64,000 nucleotides of DNA from Erodium maritimum (Eukaryota > Streptophyta > Magnoliopsida > Geraniales > Geraniaceae), in assembly GCA_963921825.1 (NCBI GenBank), contig OY997592.1, positions 64,934,336 through 64,998,335 on the forward strand. The letters are read 5' to 3'. Of this stretch, positions 44,364 through 55,326 are shown piece after piece. Each line of letters begins with the position of its first letter. Position 1 is the stretch's first letter. Position numbers and translations under genes: made by a program. Under the pieces are notes generated by a model. It was not told the DNA's origin. It saw only the letters and a list, made by a program, of their open reading frames with translations, and searched no databases.

Positions 44364-45239
44364 TGTAAGAACCGCCCCCGGTCGATCCCTGTCGAACCGG
44401 TGATTTTTGGCGAAGTTTGACTTTCGGCCTGAAAAGTCAATCGATGACTCCGGGAGTCATTCGGGACCTTTTCGGGACCCAAAAATCTTAGCCGTTGTTA
44501 CGGTTGGCTTAGTTGGGTCAGTTGCTTTCAATTGACTGTCGTTGCGAAAAAGTCAAACTCGGGTCAAACTTAGGCCAATTAACGACTAAAACCTACTCAA
44601 ATTAAAGGTGCTGGATTTTCTAAGGACAAGGTGGTCCCCACTAGGACACTTGTCCATAGTGGCCTGGAGGAGAAGAAATGAGTCTCTAAAGACCCATTTA
44701 CCCTATAATTTTACAATTTAGAAGAAAGAAGCAAGAGGCAGTTTTTGGTAAATGTAACTTTAGGTTTAAGACTCACATGGGACAACACTTCAGCTCACAT
44801 TTGTTGCTGGCCGAAAATCACTAGAGGAGGAAGAGAGGAGAGCTCAAAAATTTGGAGAAGAAGCAAGTGGAAAAAAGGCAAGCTTTTGGGGTGGATTTCT
44901 TCCTAAATCATCTCCAAATCACTCCATCTTCATCCTCTTTCCATTTCCAAGGTAAGTGAACTCTCACAATCTTCTTCCAATCACTTTTGGGTTATGGGTT
45001 TCTAAGAAAATTTCTTGAACTTGTTGGGTTTTGATGTTAGTGTTGTTAGATGATTGTGTAGTGAAGAAGTAGTGGAAGTTTTAGTTAGAAACCTTTTGAT
45101 TATTGATGTTTTGATGAAACCCATTAAGGGTATTGAAGTTTGGGAGTTTGGATGACTGATTTTGGAGCTTGATGATGTTAAAATGGAGTTTTTGAAGTAG
45201 ATTTTCGTAGAAACGAAGTTGGGGAAGAAGGAGCTTGAA

Positions 45240-45510
45240 CCTGCCCAGATTTGGCACAGAAAGGGCTTGGTTCCGGCACTCTGAGCAGCGCGGAACGGGC
45301 TCGGTGCCGGCCCTCTGAGCGGCACGGTCCATTCCTGGTACCAGCCCTCGTAGCGGCACGGTCCGGGCTCGACACCGGCCCTCTGGGCGGCACGGTCCGG
45401 GTCTTAGACCGGCCCTCTAAGGGGCACGGTCCGGGCCTAGTTCCAAGCCTCTGAGGGGCGCGGTCCGGGTCTGGTTCTGGGCCTCTGAGGGGCACGGTCC
45501 GGGCCGGATT
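45240..45510. repeat. 34 bp GC-rich minisatellite in LTR
   Basis: Units contain GCGGCACGGTCC, with copies at 45319, 45353 and 45387 (exact 34 bp spacing) and GGGGCACGGTCC variants to 45500, about seven units. Open frames across it on the minus strand are a by-product of the period. Confidence 0.9.
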
Positions 45511-46249
45511 CCGGATCTGTGGGATGCTTGAATTGGGCCTTGTTTGGGCCCAATTTACCCTTTTGGCCCAGGTTTTTCCATTAGGGGCACTTTAGGTATT
45601 TCTCTCTAAAACCGACTTCGAATGTTTATTAATTATAATATTAATTTCTGTCCTAGACCTTATTCTTGAGCTCGGAGGAGAAATCGACTAGACGGCTTTG
45701 GTGTTAAGCGTTTGGAGGACTCTTGAGGTAGGGAAGAGTAGTAAATTCCACTTTTAATTAAAGAATGCTAATAGTATGCATATATGATGATAATAACCGG
45801 AAGGGTCTTAGTTTGCATATAGGATGTGATTCACTAGAATAAACGCTTTCAATTATGGGAATTGTCGTGCTGTAGAATGGTCATGTCGAGCCTTAGGATT
45901 GCGTGTTGGTTGTGTTTGATTATGGTTGTTCGTCCTTAAATGTCGATGCATAATACACTCTAGGTTAAATTAAGAATCATGTTATGTCATATGAATTATT
46001 ATGAATGCAATGTGAATGTTTGTCTCGTGTTATGATTGGTTGAATGAATGAGGTGAATGTGATATGAGTGTTGACGTGTGAAATGATCGGGTGAATGATA
46101 GACCGATGCGGTATTCTTGGTAAGTTGTGATGATAAGCGTCGTTGGTATGATATGTTCGGTGTAGTGTGGTATTGTATGTTGTGTATTGTGGCCCGAGTG
46201 ACGGGAAGATACCCGACCGAGGTGTGTGCCGGTCCGGTATGTGTGCATT

Positions 46250-46515
46250 GAGATTTACCCCGATGCTATGTGTCCGGGAAGACATCTAGACCGAGGGATA
46301 TTCCGGTATGATGTATGTCGATTTACCCCGATGATGTGTGTCCAGGAAGACATCTAGACCGATGGACATTCCGGTATGATGTGTTGTTTCACCCCGATGA
46401 TGTGTGTCCAGGAAGACATCTAGACCGATGGGTATTCCGGTATGATGTATCTGCTTCACCCCGATGTTGTGTGTCCGGGAAACATCTAGACCAAAGGTGT
46501 ATTCCGGTATGATGT
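46250..46515. repeat. about 67 bp minisatellite in LTR
   Basis: Four units carrying TTTACCCCGATG or TTCACCCCGATG, then GTGTCC-GGAA, ACATCTAGACC and ATTCCGGTATGATGT. Confidence 0.9.
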
Positions 46516-47352
46516 ATTGGTTGAGTTGTGGCCTGGTGGCCGAGACCTCCGCGGCCTGGGGGGCGGCCTGGTGGCCGAGGCCTCCGCGGCCTGGGGGGCG
46601 GCCTGGTGGCCGAGGCTTTAGCAGATCAGAGAAACCCGAGGCTTTATCTTTTGTTTCATTGTGCGGTTAGGCTTGTCGTTGCGTGACTTGGTGCGCGTTT
46701 TTGCGATCTATTTGAGGTCTCCTTACGTATTTTTTTAATTGAAGTATTAATAGGATGAGCATTGGTGTATGCTCAGTTGAGAGCGTGATCCCCGTCTTGA
46801 GGTTTCCCTACGTGATCGGGTATTTGGGTGAGTGAGGTTGTGATCAATAGTGATTACTGAATTGAGTAAGTGTTTCCCGTGTTGAGGTTTATCTTACTCG
46901 AGCGAGCACTTGAGGTGTTGTTACCATGGGCGGTGGGATGTTTGGCTTCAGTTTTGTGATGGTGGTTTGCCCTGACTAGAGCGGTAAGTCTTTGGTGCGT
47001 TACTAGTATGCCATAATCGAACGGGTGTCCGTGGAGGTGAGCATGACGCTCATCCCCTTTACTACTTTTCCCGCAAGGGACGAGTAGCGAACACTGGTTG
47101 GTTGCGGAAAGTTATAAGTAAGTGCATAATGGACCGGATGAGGGCTTGGTGTACGTTTGTGTGGTTAAAATTGAGATTTCGCTTACGCGTTATTATAATT
47201 AAGGTATAATTAGCGCGAACGGTGTGACGTTTAGTAACAAGTACGTTGGGGTAGACGTAGACCGTGGGAACGTTAGTGTATTCGAGCTGGTTGTCCTTAT
47301 TTGAGTTCGCAAACTGAACGTTTGCGTGTATCCGTGCAGAGGATACCTGCTG

Positions 47353-48816
47353 ATGGCTCGTGGCAGACGAGGAAGAGCAGCAGTGGCACGGGGACGAGCG
47401 CCCTCGCGAGGCAGGCGGGGACGGTCAGCGGGGACACCAGGACGCGTGCCCACCGTTGAGCCCGCCGAGTACGCCGAGGCGCAGGGTACTCCTGTCGGTG
47501 AGGATAGGAGGAGCGATGCGGGACCTTTTACGGGCACGCCCAGCGTCCCGCCGGTCGCAGAACCACCCGTCATGACTGCCCTGGATGAGCTGACCAGGAA
47601 AGTCCAGAGTTTAGTGGCGGTCATTGCCAACCGAGAGTCGGCTTCACCAGCCCCAGAGGCAGCTGCGGTCCCAGTGAGGCCCGGTCAGACAGAGGATCTT
47701 ACATCCCGAGCACTACTAGACTTCCTGAAGCTCGGGATACCTACATTTGTCGGGGAGCCGAACCCCGACCTAGCCGAGAGGTGGCTAGAGCAGGTCACGC
47801 GAGACCTGGATACATCGGGTGTCGAGGAGGGTCGTCGCAGGGTGTCCTTCGCGGCCCACCAGCTGAGAGACAACGCCTACCACTGGTGGGGGCGTGTGAA
47901 GGACATGGTCGGTTATGACTACAGCATCTTCCAGACAGTTTTTATGGAACAGTACTTTCCCGAGTCGGCTCGGTTGGAGCGACATCGGCAGTTCCTAGAC
48001 TTGGAACAGGAGGGGATGACGGTAGCAGAGTACGAGGCCAGGTTCACATCTTTGGCCAGATTCGCGCCGGAGATGGTGATGACCGAGCAGAACCGTTGCC
48101 TGCGGTTCCAGGGAGGACTGAGGCTGGGGATTCGGAACCAGATTCTCGCCTTGAGACTGCGGAAGTACACAGATCTCGTGGACACCACAGCGACGGTGGA
48201 ACAGGGGATCCGGGATGCGGCCAGGACCCGTGAGGTCCGACAGCGGCCGACCAACTTTGCAGGGCCGTCCGAGTCACGAGACCCGCGAAGACAGAGGACC
48301 ACGGGATCCTTCCGACCACAGGCTCATCAGGATGAACCGAGACAGCAGGGGTCGGTGGCGTCAGTGGGGCCAGTCGCTTCGAGGAGACAACTGGGATGCT
48401 TTAGCTGCGGGCAGCCAGACCACATGCAGGGAGAGTGTCCGATGAACACGGGGCCGAGGGCCGACGAGACCAGGTGTCACCGGTGCGGCCGCGTTGGGCA
48501 CACTATCGGCCAGTGCTATGAGCCGTTGGGGGCAACGACAGTGCGACAATCCCAGCAGTCGCGCCCTCGTCAGAGCCAACGGTCGAGGTTTTCGCAGCCG
48601 CCGACGAGCGGGGCAGCTCCGAGAAAGCAGCGGAGCTATGGATATCCAGCAGTTAGTGCACCGAGCCAGAGGCAGCAGGCGCCAGCGGGGAGAATGTACG
48701 CGGTTATCGATTCTCGGGCCCCAGGATCATCTACCTACCGCGAGACCTATCAGGGTACGTGTTCTTTTGTACCTTTTATGAGCGTTATTCAAATTTCGCG
48801 GACGAAATTCCTTTAA
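47353..48816 (+). CDS. Ty3/gypsy (chromovirus) gag, intact frame, pol deleted
   Basis: 487 codons from ATG 47353 (MARGRRGRAAVARGRAPSRG; a basic N-terminus). The capsid-like domain lies at about residues 110-290: DFLKLGIPTFVGEPNPDLAE, AAHQLRDNAYHWWGRVKDM, FMEQYFPESARLERHRQF, MTVAEYEARFTSLARFAPEM and LRFQGGLRLGIRNQI. Two zinc knuckles follow at about 349-390 (CFSCGQPDHMQGEC and CHRCGRVGHTIGQC), both perfect CX2CX4HX4C. Near GRMYAVID, where protease would begin in an autonomous element, the frame jumps to a short tail ending at TAA 48814-48816, just before the polypurine tract. The start is the first ATG after the leader stops. It would bind and package element RNA; replication enzymes must come from elsewhere. 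No internal stop. Confidence 0.9.
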   Translation: MARGRRGRAAVARGRAPSRGRRGRSAGTPGRVPTVEPAEYAEAQGTPVGEDRRSDAGPFTGTPSVPPVAEPPVMTALDELTRKVQSLVAVIANRESASPAPEAAAVPVRPGQTEDLTSRALLDFLKLGIPTFVGEPNPDLAERWLEQVTRDLDTSGVEEGRRRVSFAAHQLRDNAYHWWGRVKDMVGYDYSIFQTVFMEQYFPESARLERHRQFLDLEQEGMTVAEYEARFTSLARFAPEMVMTEQNRCLRFQGGLRLGIRNQILALRLRKYTDLVDTTATVEQGIRDAARTREVRQRPTNFAGPSESRDPRRQRTTGSFRPQAHQDEPRQQGSVASVGPVASRRQLGCFSCGQPDHMQGECPMNTGPRADETRCHRCGRVGHTIGQCYEPLGATTVRQSQQSRPRQSQRSRFSQPPTSGAAPRKQRSYGYPAVSAPSQRQQAPAGRMYAVIDSRAPGSSTYRETYQGTCSFVPFMSVIQISRTKFL

Positions 48817-48827
48817 GGGGGGTAGAT
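48790..48827 (+). promoter_or_regulatory. gypsy 3' stem and polypurine tract
   Basis: AAATTTCGCGGACGAAATTC, then CTTTAAGGGGGGTAGAT, followed by the LTR start at 48828. The last gag codons overlap this signal. Confidence 0.85.
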
Positions 48828-51800
48828 TGTAATAACCACTCCCGGTCAACGCCAGTCAAACCTGCGAAAAACAGGAAAATTTAAAAAATTTAAGACTGAC
48901 AGTTAAGTGAACCTAAAATGACCCCGAGTGTCATACCGGACTTAAGTTGACCCCGTTATTAACCAAAGTGAGTTCCGGGGGACTCAGGGCAACTTTCTGA
49001 TCAATTTGGGAAATGTTGACTTTTCGCTGGAAAAGTCAACCGAGCGACGTTTTGGTCCATTCGAGGACCGTTTTGGATCCGAAAATCTTAGCCGTCGTCG
49101 CAGCGGTCTTAGTTGAGCCGTTTCCTTCTAGCCCGTCAAGTTTCGTAATTTCTTGGGAAAAGTGCCCATTCGGGGCCCGAAACGTCCGTTTTTCGCGAAA
49201 CTGATTGGAAAATATCAAGTAGATATTTTCCAAATGGTGTGGGACCCACCTTGCCACTTGTCAACCAAGTGGTGGTGTTAGTTTTGGGGGGAAAACATGT
49301 GGTGTGGGGCATTAAGTGGCCGACCACATATACAAAAAAAAAGAAAGGGAAAAACAAATTTGAGTTAGTTGTTTTAAGAGAAGGAAGAGAGAGTTTAGAG
49401 AGAGAAGAAGAAGAAGAAGAAGAAGAAGAGAGAAGGAGAAAGGGTTAGGGTTTGGAGGATAATCAAGCCCTTGGATCGTCTTAAAGCAAGGAGCAATCTC
49501 GTTCCCCTCATCCTCCTCTACGGTAATACCCAAACCGATTCTCGTTTTGATTATTTTGGAAAGCTAGGGTTTTGTTAAAGTGAATGATTTAGGGTTTTGT
49601 GGAGGTTGGGGAGGTGTTGGAGACGTTTTAGAGGTGGTTGGAGGTGTTATTGGACGTTTTCCGGTGACCGGAGACTCGGGAGGAGCTCTAGCCACCGTGG
49701 GTGGTGGCCGGCCGGCCATGAGGTGGCTGGCCGGAGCTGGCACCAGCCACCACATGGTGGCCGAGCCCCTCCCCTTAAACCCTAGGGCTCGGCCAAGTAG
49801 TGTGGGTGGGTCCCATGTGCTCGGGTGCTCGGGTTTTATCGTTCGGGTGGTTTAAAACGTTCCCCGGACCATTTATCCTTAATCGAATCGAAATTTGGAA
49901 TTAAATTGGAGAAGTTGTAATTTATCGGGTTTAGAAACTTTAAACTTCATTTAATTGACTCGGAAGTCGGAATTAAATTCGGTCAAGTACATTGGGACCC
50001 TTGAACTATTCTAAGACCGTAGAAACGAAAACGGGAACCTTTGGAGCCCCGGAAGGGCATTTACTAAACCCGGGCAGATTCGCCATGTCAGGCGAATCGG
50101 GCCTTTACGGGTCCTTTATCGAGAATGTCGAGTAATTGGGAAGTTTGGGAGTGATCGACATTGTCGGGATTACGTTTGGGCGTTAAGTTTATTAATTTTC
50201 GGTTTATTCGTACTAGTTTAAAGGTACTTTGAAATTGTGTTCTTTTAGATCGTGCTGCGGACCGAGGCAAAGGGAAGCTCGGCGAGTGACTGGGATCATC
50301 TCGGGTTTTAGCGGAGCGCTTTTGGAGTGTTTACGAGGTAGGGAAAAGTAGCCGGATCTCGGCCCTGACTAGGGAAAGTTAACAGTAGAATTGCATGTGA
50401 CACCGGGGTGTCGTGGGTTGAATAGGCTTATTTAAATAATAGAAAAGCATGATACGGGATTGTAGCGTTTATGAGAAAAGCATGTGACACTTAGTAGTGT
50501 CGTAGGAGCAGAGAACTTAGCGTTATTAGAATTACTGGAGGCATATGACCATGCCCGGAGGTTGATTGTGAACTTAGCGTTATTAGGAGTACTGGATGCA
50601 TATGACCATGCCCGGAGGTTGATTGAGAAACTGTTGATATTAGGACTGTTGGAGGCTTTGGTTAAGCCGGAGGTTGTTTGATCTTTTGGTGTCTTGGGTG
50701 GCCTTGAGAGCCCGTATTTATTATTGTTGAGTCTTGGGTGGCCATGAGAGCTCGTGTTATTATTTCGTGTTTGGGTGGCCATGAGAGCCCGTACTTTACT
50801 GTTGGTGTTTTAGCTGGCCTACGAGTTAGAGTCTCGTTAAGTTGCGAGCGTGTTTTATTGTTGAGTTTTGGGTGGCCATGAGTGCCGTGGGGTTGTTGAA
50901 CCCGTGTCTTTATCTTTGGTGTTTTAGCTGGCTTACGAGTTAGAGTTTCGTTAAGTTGCGAGCGTGTTTTATTGTTGAGTTTTGGGTGGCCATGAGTGCC
51001 CGTGGGGTTGTTGAACCCGTGTCTTTATCTTTGGTGTTTTAGCTCTGCTTACGAGTTAGAGTCTCGGTAAGTTGCGAGCGGGTTTTATTATTGAGTTTTG
51101 GGTGGCCATGAGTGCCCATGGGGTTGTTGAACCCGTGTCCTTATCTTGGTGTGTTAGCTGGCTTACGAGTTAGAGTCTCGGTAAGTTGCGAGCGTGTTTC
51201 ATCGTTGAGTTTTGGGTGGCCATGAGTGCCCGTGGGGTTGTTGAACCCGTGTCTTTACCTTTGGTGTTTTGGGAGGCTGTGAGTGCCTGCGGGGCAGTTG
51301 AGTCCGAGTTTTACTGTTGGTGTCTTGGAAGGCCGTGAGTGCCTGGGGGGGCTGTTGAGTCCGAGTTTTACTGTTGGTGTCTTGGTGGCCATGAGTGCCT
51401 ATGATTGTTGAGCTTGCTTGTGATTGTGATTGTGTTTGTGGTTACCTGAGGTTTGGGGCCCGCTTCATGAAACGGGGGTCCACGAGCACACGCGTCTGCA
51501 TGTTCAGACGGGGTAGGGGGCCCGCCCGCCAATAAAGGGTCTTGGCCGCGCGTGTGTGGTTTGGGTTTGTGAGCATACTTTGGCTGGCTTACGAGTTAGA
51601 GTCTCGGGAAGTTGCAAGCGTTCTTTGGCTGGCTTACGAGTTAGAGTCTCAGTAAGTGCAAGAATTTTTCCGGCTGGCTTACGAGTTAGAGTCTCGATAA
51701 GTTGCAAGCAATCTTGGGTTGACCTGACCGGGTTAGAGTCCCGGGACGGCGTGAGCATTCTTGGCAGCTGGTTTGCGATCCTCTGTGATCTTGTTTGGTG

Positions 51801-52365
51801 TGCGATCCTTTGTGATCTTATTTGGTGTGTGATCCCTTGTGATGCTGTTTGGTGTTGCGTAACTTTCTTTTGAGTCCTTGGAAGAGGTCGTCAATGGTTG
51901 TGTCGGGTCTACTTTACGTGTCAGGGTGTCGAGTTGGTCAGGGAAGGCAACAGTGGGTGTAGGTTCAGTCAGAGTACTTGGGTTGGGGATGGTGTTCCCC
52001 GGTGTTGAGTTGTTGTTGGTGTTACCTGCTTTGTCTGCTAATTATGCCGTAGTCAGTCTGTTATCCGTGGTGGTGAGCGAACGCTCACCCCTAGCTGCTT
52101 TTCCTACAGGTACTGTTCGTGGGACGGACTAGGTGAGCTCTCGAAGCTTGTGGAGCTAGGAGCGGAGTCCGGGTTTTGTCTTTTGAGTCTAGTGACGGAT
52201 ACCTTGTACTTTTGTCCACTTATTGGGACGTGTTTTAAACTGTAATTATTATTTTGTTGAACAAATGGTACTTTTAAAGTGTTTAATGAAAACAGGTTTC
52301 AAGTGTTTTTATGTTTTAAAATGTTCGCGTCCCTAGTTCGATTTTACTGAAATTGGGGCGTGACA
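48828..52365 (+). repeat. long gypsy 3' LTR (3538 bp)
   Basis: TGTAATAACCACTCCCGG to AATTGGGGCGTGACA. It aligns with the solo LTR 16075-18916; the extra length is mainly tandem arrays between 50690 and 51760 (about 50 bp GGTGGCCATGAGAGCC units, about 115 bp units with TTTTGGGTGGCCATGAG, then GCTGGCTTACGAGTTAGAGT units of roughly 64 bp). A GA-rich stretch (49380-49445) and promoter-proximal leader precede a donor-like CTACG|GTAATA at 49523. The acceptor-like TTTTCCTACAG ends at 52109 after GGTGAGCGAACGCTCACC. It directly follows the gag-only interior, so it is that element's 3' LTR. Confidence 0.88.
50690..51760. repeat. complex minisatellite block in LTR
   Basis: Several unit lengths follow each other. 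Words GGTGGCCATGAGTGCC, GGGGTTGTTGAACCCG, TTTAGCTGGCTTACGAGTTAG and GTAAGTTGCGAGCGTG recur. The related solo LTR at 16075 has only traces of these (17880-18010) and instead expanded the 48 bp unit. Confidence 0.85.
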
Positions 52366-52663
52366 GCTCACCCCCTCTGTTTTTACTGTTTTTTTCAGGT
52401 TCCGTTGATGATTAGGCTTGTAGGACATCTCAGGGCTCGGGAGCTCATTGAGGGTCCGGGTGGTTACTGTATTAGAGACGTACTTTCTCATTTTGTATTA
52501 GACATTGTCTCACTTGTTATATTTTGAGCTTTTGACTCATAAGTATCGGATTTGAATTATGATTTACTCAGAGTTTTACATTATTGAATTTTATTTTTAT
52601 TATTATTTATTATTATTTTAGTTCACGTCTCGAGTCCGGTCAACACTGGATTTGGGGCGTGAC
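52366..52663 (+). repeat. 3' end of a second-type gypsy LTR
   Basis: GCTCACCCCCTCTGTTTTTA, TTTTTTTCAGGTTCCG, GGCTTGTAGGACATCTC and the terminus GATTTGGGGCGTGACA match in order the 3' end of the solo LTR 57875-60546 (minus strand GAGCTCACCCCTTTG, GTCTACAGGCTTG, GATTTGGGGCGTGACA). The upstream part of this LTR is displaced or absent; the neighbouring LTR ends at 52365. Confidence 0.75.
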
Positions 52664-53170
52664 ACCTTGCGCCACTCAAGAAGATCGCGAAGGGAGTTTA
52701 TTGCAATGAGACTTTCACGTGCAGCTCTAACGCTCTTCCGTTCCCGCAGAGTGGAATTTATTCATCCTCGTTATCGGTGCCCTAGTGCAGCAGTGCGCCA
52801 AAGGTTAGACGATACCTTCATTGATATCTTCTCCCCAAACAACAAAAACGAGTATTTCTGGCGAAACCAGTATGAAAAAAGAGGTACGATGCTATCTCCC
52901 ATTTGACCTGCGAGGAATACTTTTATCTTGCATCGAGATCGGTCGAACGCATGATGAGGAATTTGAACTGTCGCTTCCGAAATTGGGTAGGCCCTCAGTC
53001 AGTCCGCCAGATAAATGAAAGAGTGGCAGAATTTGTTGGTTACGTACCCTGCATCGTTTTTTATCCCAGAACCAGAGTGATAAGGGAATATAATTTCCGT
53101 ATGCGGATGAGCGGGCGATTCTAGGCTTTTCCGGAAGATTTTCATAATGCCAGAAGATGCGTCTAGGTAG
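52664..53170 (+). pseudogene. unidentified coding-like fragment (copy 2, longer)
   Basis: A frame beginning before MRLSRAALTLFRSRRVEFIH continues through RQRLDDTFIDIFSPNNKNEY, FWRNQYEKRGTMLSPI (stop at 52904-52906), then in the same frame TCEEYFYLASRSVERMMRN, RFRNWVGPQSVRQINERVAE, FVGYVPCIVFYPRTRVIREY and a stop after MSGRF; EDFHNARRCV follows. The part from RFRNWVG on is shared with the inverted copy at 42786-43009. It does not resemble the transposon proteins elsewhere in the window. I cannot name it; a captured host exon or an unrecognised transposon protein are both possible. Confidence 0.4.
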
Positions 53171-53457
53171 TCCCTCGTGTTAATTGATTCAAACGAGTTA
53201 ATGGCAGAGGAGGATGCAATAAGATATGTTAGGGTATGCCATAAACCATCTCTAAATGCGGTATAAAAATAAATAGAAATTACAGACACGTACAAACTAC
53301 GTGCAAGGAAAATCTTATAGCGACCATAATTTTTTATACGAACTCCGATTTAGACTCGTAAGATATCAAATCGAAGATAATTAAAGATACTACGAATCTA
53401 TATAACTTTTTTTGGACAAGGATATGCCACAATATTCCTTATACCCCTCTAAAACCG
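52972..53457. repeat. right arm of about 480 bp inverted repeat
   Basis: Inverse of 42529-43009. The outer end reads CCTTATACCCCTCTAAAACC and the inner end CGCTTCCGAAATTGGG. Arms are about 10 kb apart with the gypsy cluster between them. Confidence 0.85.
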
Positions 53458-53607
53458 CTTATGTATATCTCCCGTTAAGTTAGTATATCCTTAATCCAGA
53501 CTTCACCACGTTTTGATAGTTACCATCATTTAGAATATTATAAAATAAATATTCACATAAAAATAAAACATTGGTTACTTATATTTTTTTTCCAAACCTT
53601 AACTGTT

Positions 53608-54513
53608 TTTTTTTAAACGAGTAGAGAAGTATTGTATTACTGTAAAATAGCAACCTTACAGGTTATGGCATAACTGCTAGAATACCAGATATTTGTCTCA
53701 GTCGATCGTACGCTACCAGGCGCTCATGGATCCATAAAAATAGTCTGATTTCAATCGCAGATCCGAACTCAGGAGATCCCCTTACCGACATTTCAATAAT
53801 AATAAAACTCAAAGTCCTAAACCAAACTAACCAAAAACTTATTCGACCTAGAAAGAAATACAAAGAAGACCTAATAGAGACTGGAAGTAGTGCATTGAAT
53901 GCGGATTTCCCGAGACTCCCCAGCACTGGTAGTCCTGGGTCTGTGGGTATAGTCCGTAGACGGACCCTCCCACCCTCGCCGGGTCTTCTCATTCTTCCGA
54001 AAGAGGCTGAGAAGCCTCCGTCTGTGGACCCCGGACCAGAACGACGACATGAAGTACGTCGTGACCCTTGTGTTGCATTACTCCGGCACCCCAAGGACGA
54101 TCCCGGCACCTAGGGTGATGGCGCCGAACTTCGCCCCGTCGTTGACGCAGGTCAGATGCCCAGGACTTGATTGATCGCAGGGGATTGACCGATCGCAGGA
54201 GCAGGGACGGCCGAGGAGAGCAGCCGGGTGCCATGGCTGATTTCGATTGAGACGGGGTTGCTCGAGACTGGAGAGCTACGGCGCGAGAAACGGATGGAGG
54301 CGGACGGGAAGGTTGCGGAACCTGGAGCAGGCAACCGGTGACACACGTCGACTGAGGAGGTGATCGGCGACGACGAGAGGTCAACCCCTGAGGGGTACGA
54401 TGCGAAACCCAAGAGGGTTGATCCATGGAAGCCATAGTTGAGAGAGCTCGAAACTTTTTAAGACCGGCTCCCAAGGAGAACGCTGTGATTATGATTTTAT
54501 TTTTTAAACAAAC
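53608..54513 (-). mobile_element. short LINE copy (906 bp)
   Basis: Flanked by CCAAACCTTAACTGTT (53592-53607) and CCAAATCTTAACTGTT (54514-54529), a 16 bp duplication with one mismatch, with a T run (A tail) at the left. The 3' UTR half (53608-54110) is related to that of the LINE at 39191-41602. The other half (54110-54470) is serine/proline/arginine-rich without the DUF4283 or zinc-knuckle block, so the centre of ORF1 is deleted. Confidence 0.85.
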
Positions 54514-54529
54514 CCAAATCTTAACTGTT

Positions 54530-55326
54530 ATTTACATGGAAACAATAACATAACCGTTCAATGGTTACTTGGCTTTTCCCCTGTTGGTTTCGTTTGTTGT
54601 AGTGTTGTGTTCCTTGTTGTGGTGTAGCATGTGTCTTCCTTGTTGTAAGATTCAATTGTTGCAAGATTCAAGTGGTTTTCTCTGCATGTAGAGAAGTGTG
54701 GTTGAGGATCCATTAGGGGATTGCTCGGGTGTTGTATCAAACTCTGTTCTTTCTTCCAAACGGTTCCAATTTAAATTTGCTTTACCGATAAAAAAAACCG
54801 TTCAGTTGTAAAACATCTTATGGTCGTCAAATAAAGATTATATCTTTATTCATTTTATCCATCTTCTGACCCTAACCAAAGGATGTTCACACCCATCAAA
54901 ATATAACTGTTTTCAGAAAAATAAAATTGACAAATCATATTAGAAACCAAACAAGTAGACACCAGAACGAACTAAATAACTCTAGGAGAAAACTCTAGAA
55001 ATCACTTTGTTTTATCATTATTTTACAGAAACTTGCCTTGTTCTTTGTTTTCTTTTAGATTATCACCTAAAACTTTAAAAAGTTCTTAAAATTAGTTTTG
55101 TAGTTAAAGACCCTAAAACACCTTTGTACCGATGAAAAGATCAACGTACCTTCACTTAATTTTACGCCATCTGTTTAGAATTGGAAGCAACTTCAGATTT
55201 TTCAATTTGGTTATTTTTTATTGTTCATTAATTTACTTAGTTATCATTAATTTTTCTTTTTCATTAAAAAAATTAATTCTTTATTTTAATTTTTTTGTTA
55301 ATCTTTATATTTTATTTAACCTTTTA
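54530..55326. other. intergenic, no gene
   Basis: T/G-rich then AT-rich sequence (TTGTTGTAGTGTTGTGTTCC near 54594). No gene or element ends identified. Confidence 0.5.

Larger units (their letters stand above)
44364..47325 (+). repeat. long gypsy LTR and leader (second LTR type)
   Basis: Starts TGTAAGAACCGCCCCCGGTC after a polypurine tract; related in outline to the solo LTR 57875-60546. It holds GGACACTTGTCC near 44650, a splice-donor-like CCAAG|GTAAGTGAACTC at 44952, minisatellites at 45240-45510 and 46250-46515, a 36 bp CCTGGTGGCCGAG repeat at 46530-46615, GGAGGTGAGCATGACGCTCA (47033-47052) and an acceptor-like TTACTACTTTTCCCGCAAG (47061-47079). It runs into the gag leader at 47353 without a recognisable primer-binding site, so its 3' boundary is unknown. 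It serves as 3' LTR for the integrase on its left and probably as 5' LTR for the gag on its right. Confidence 0.7.

Noticed and set aside
45178-45495. Arginine/proline-rich open frames on both strands
   Set aside because: They arise from the GC-rich 34 bp minisatellite in the LTR; no start context or conserved domain.
49380-49445. GA-rich stretch near the LTR promoter
   Set aside because: Simple microsatellite (GAA)n-type sequence; a comparable purine stretch occurs at the same place in the LTR at 16075, so it is ordinary leader sequence.
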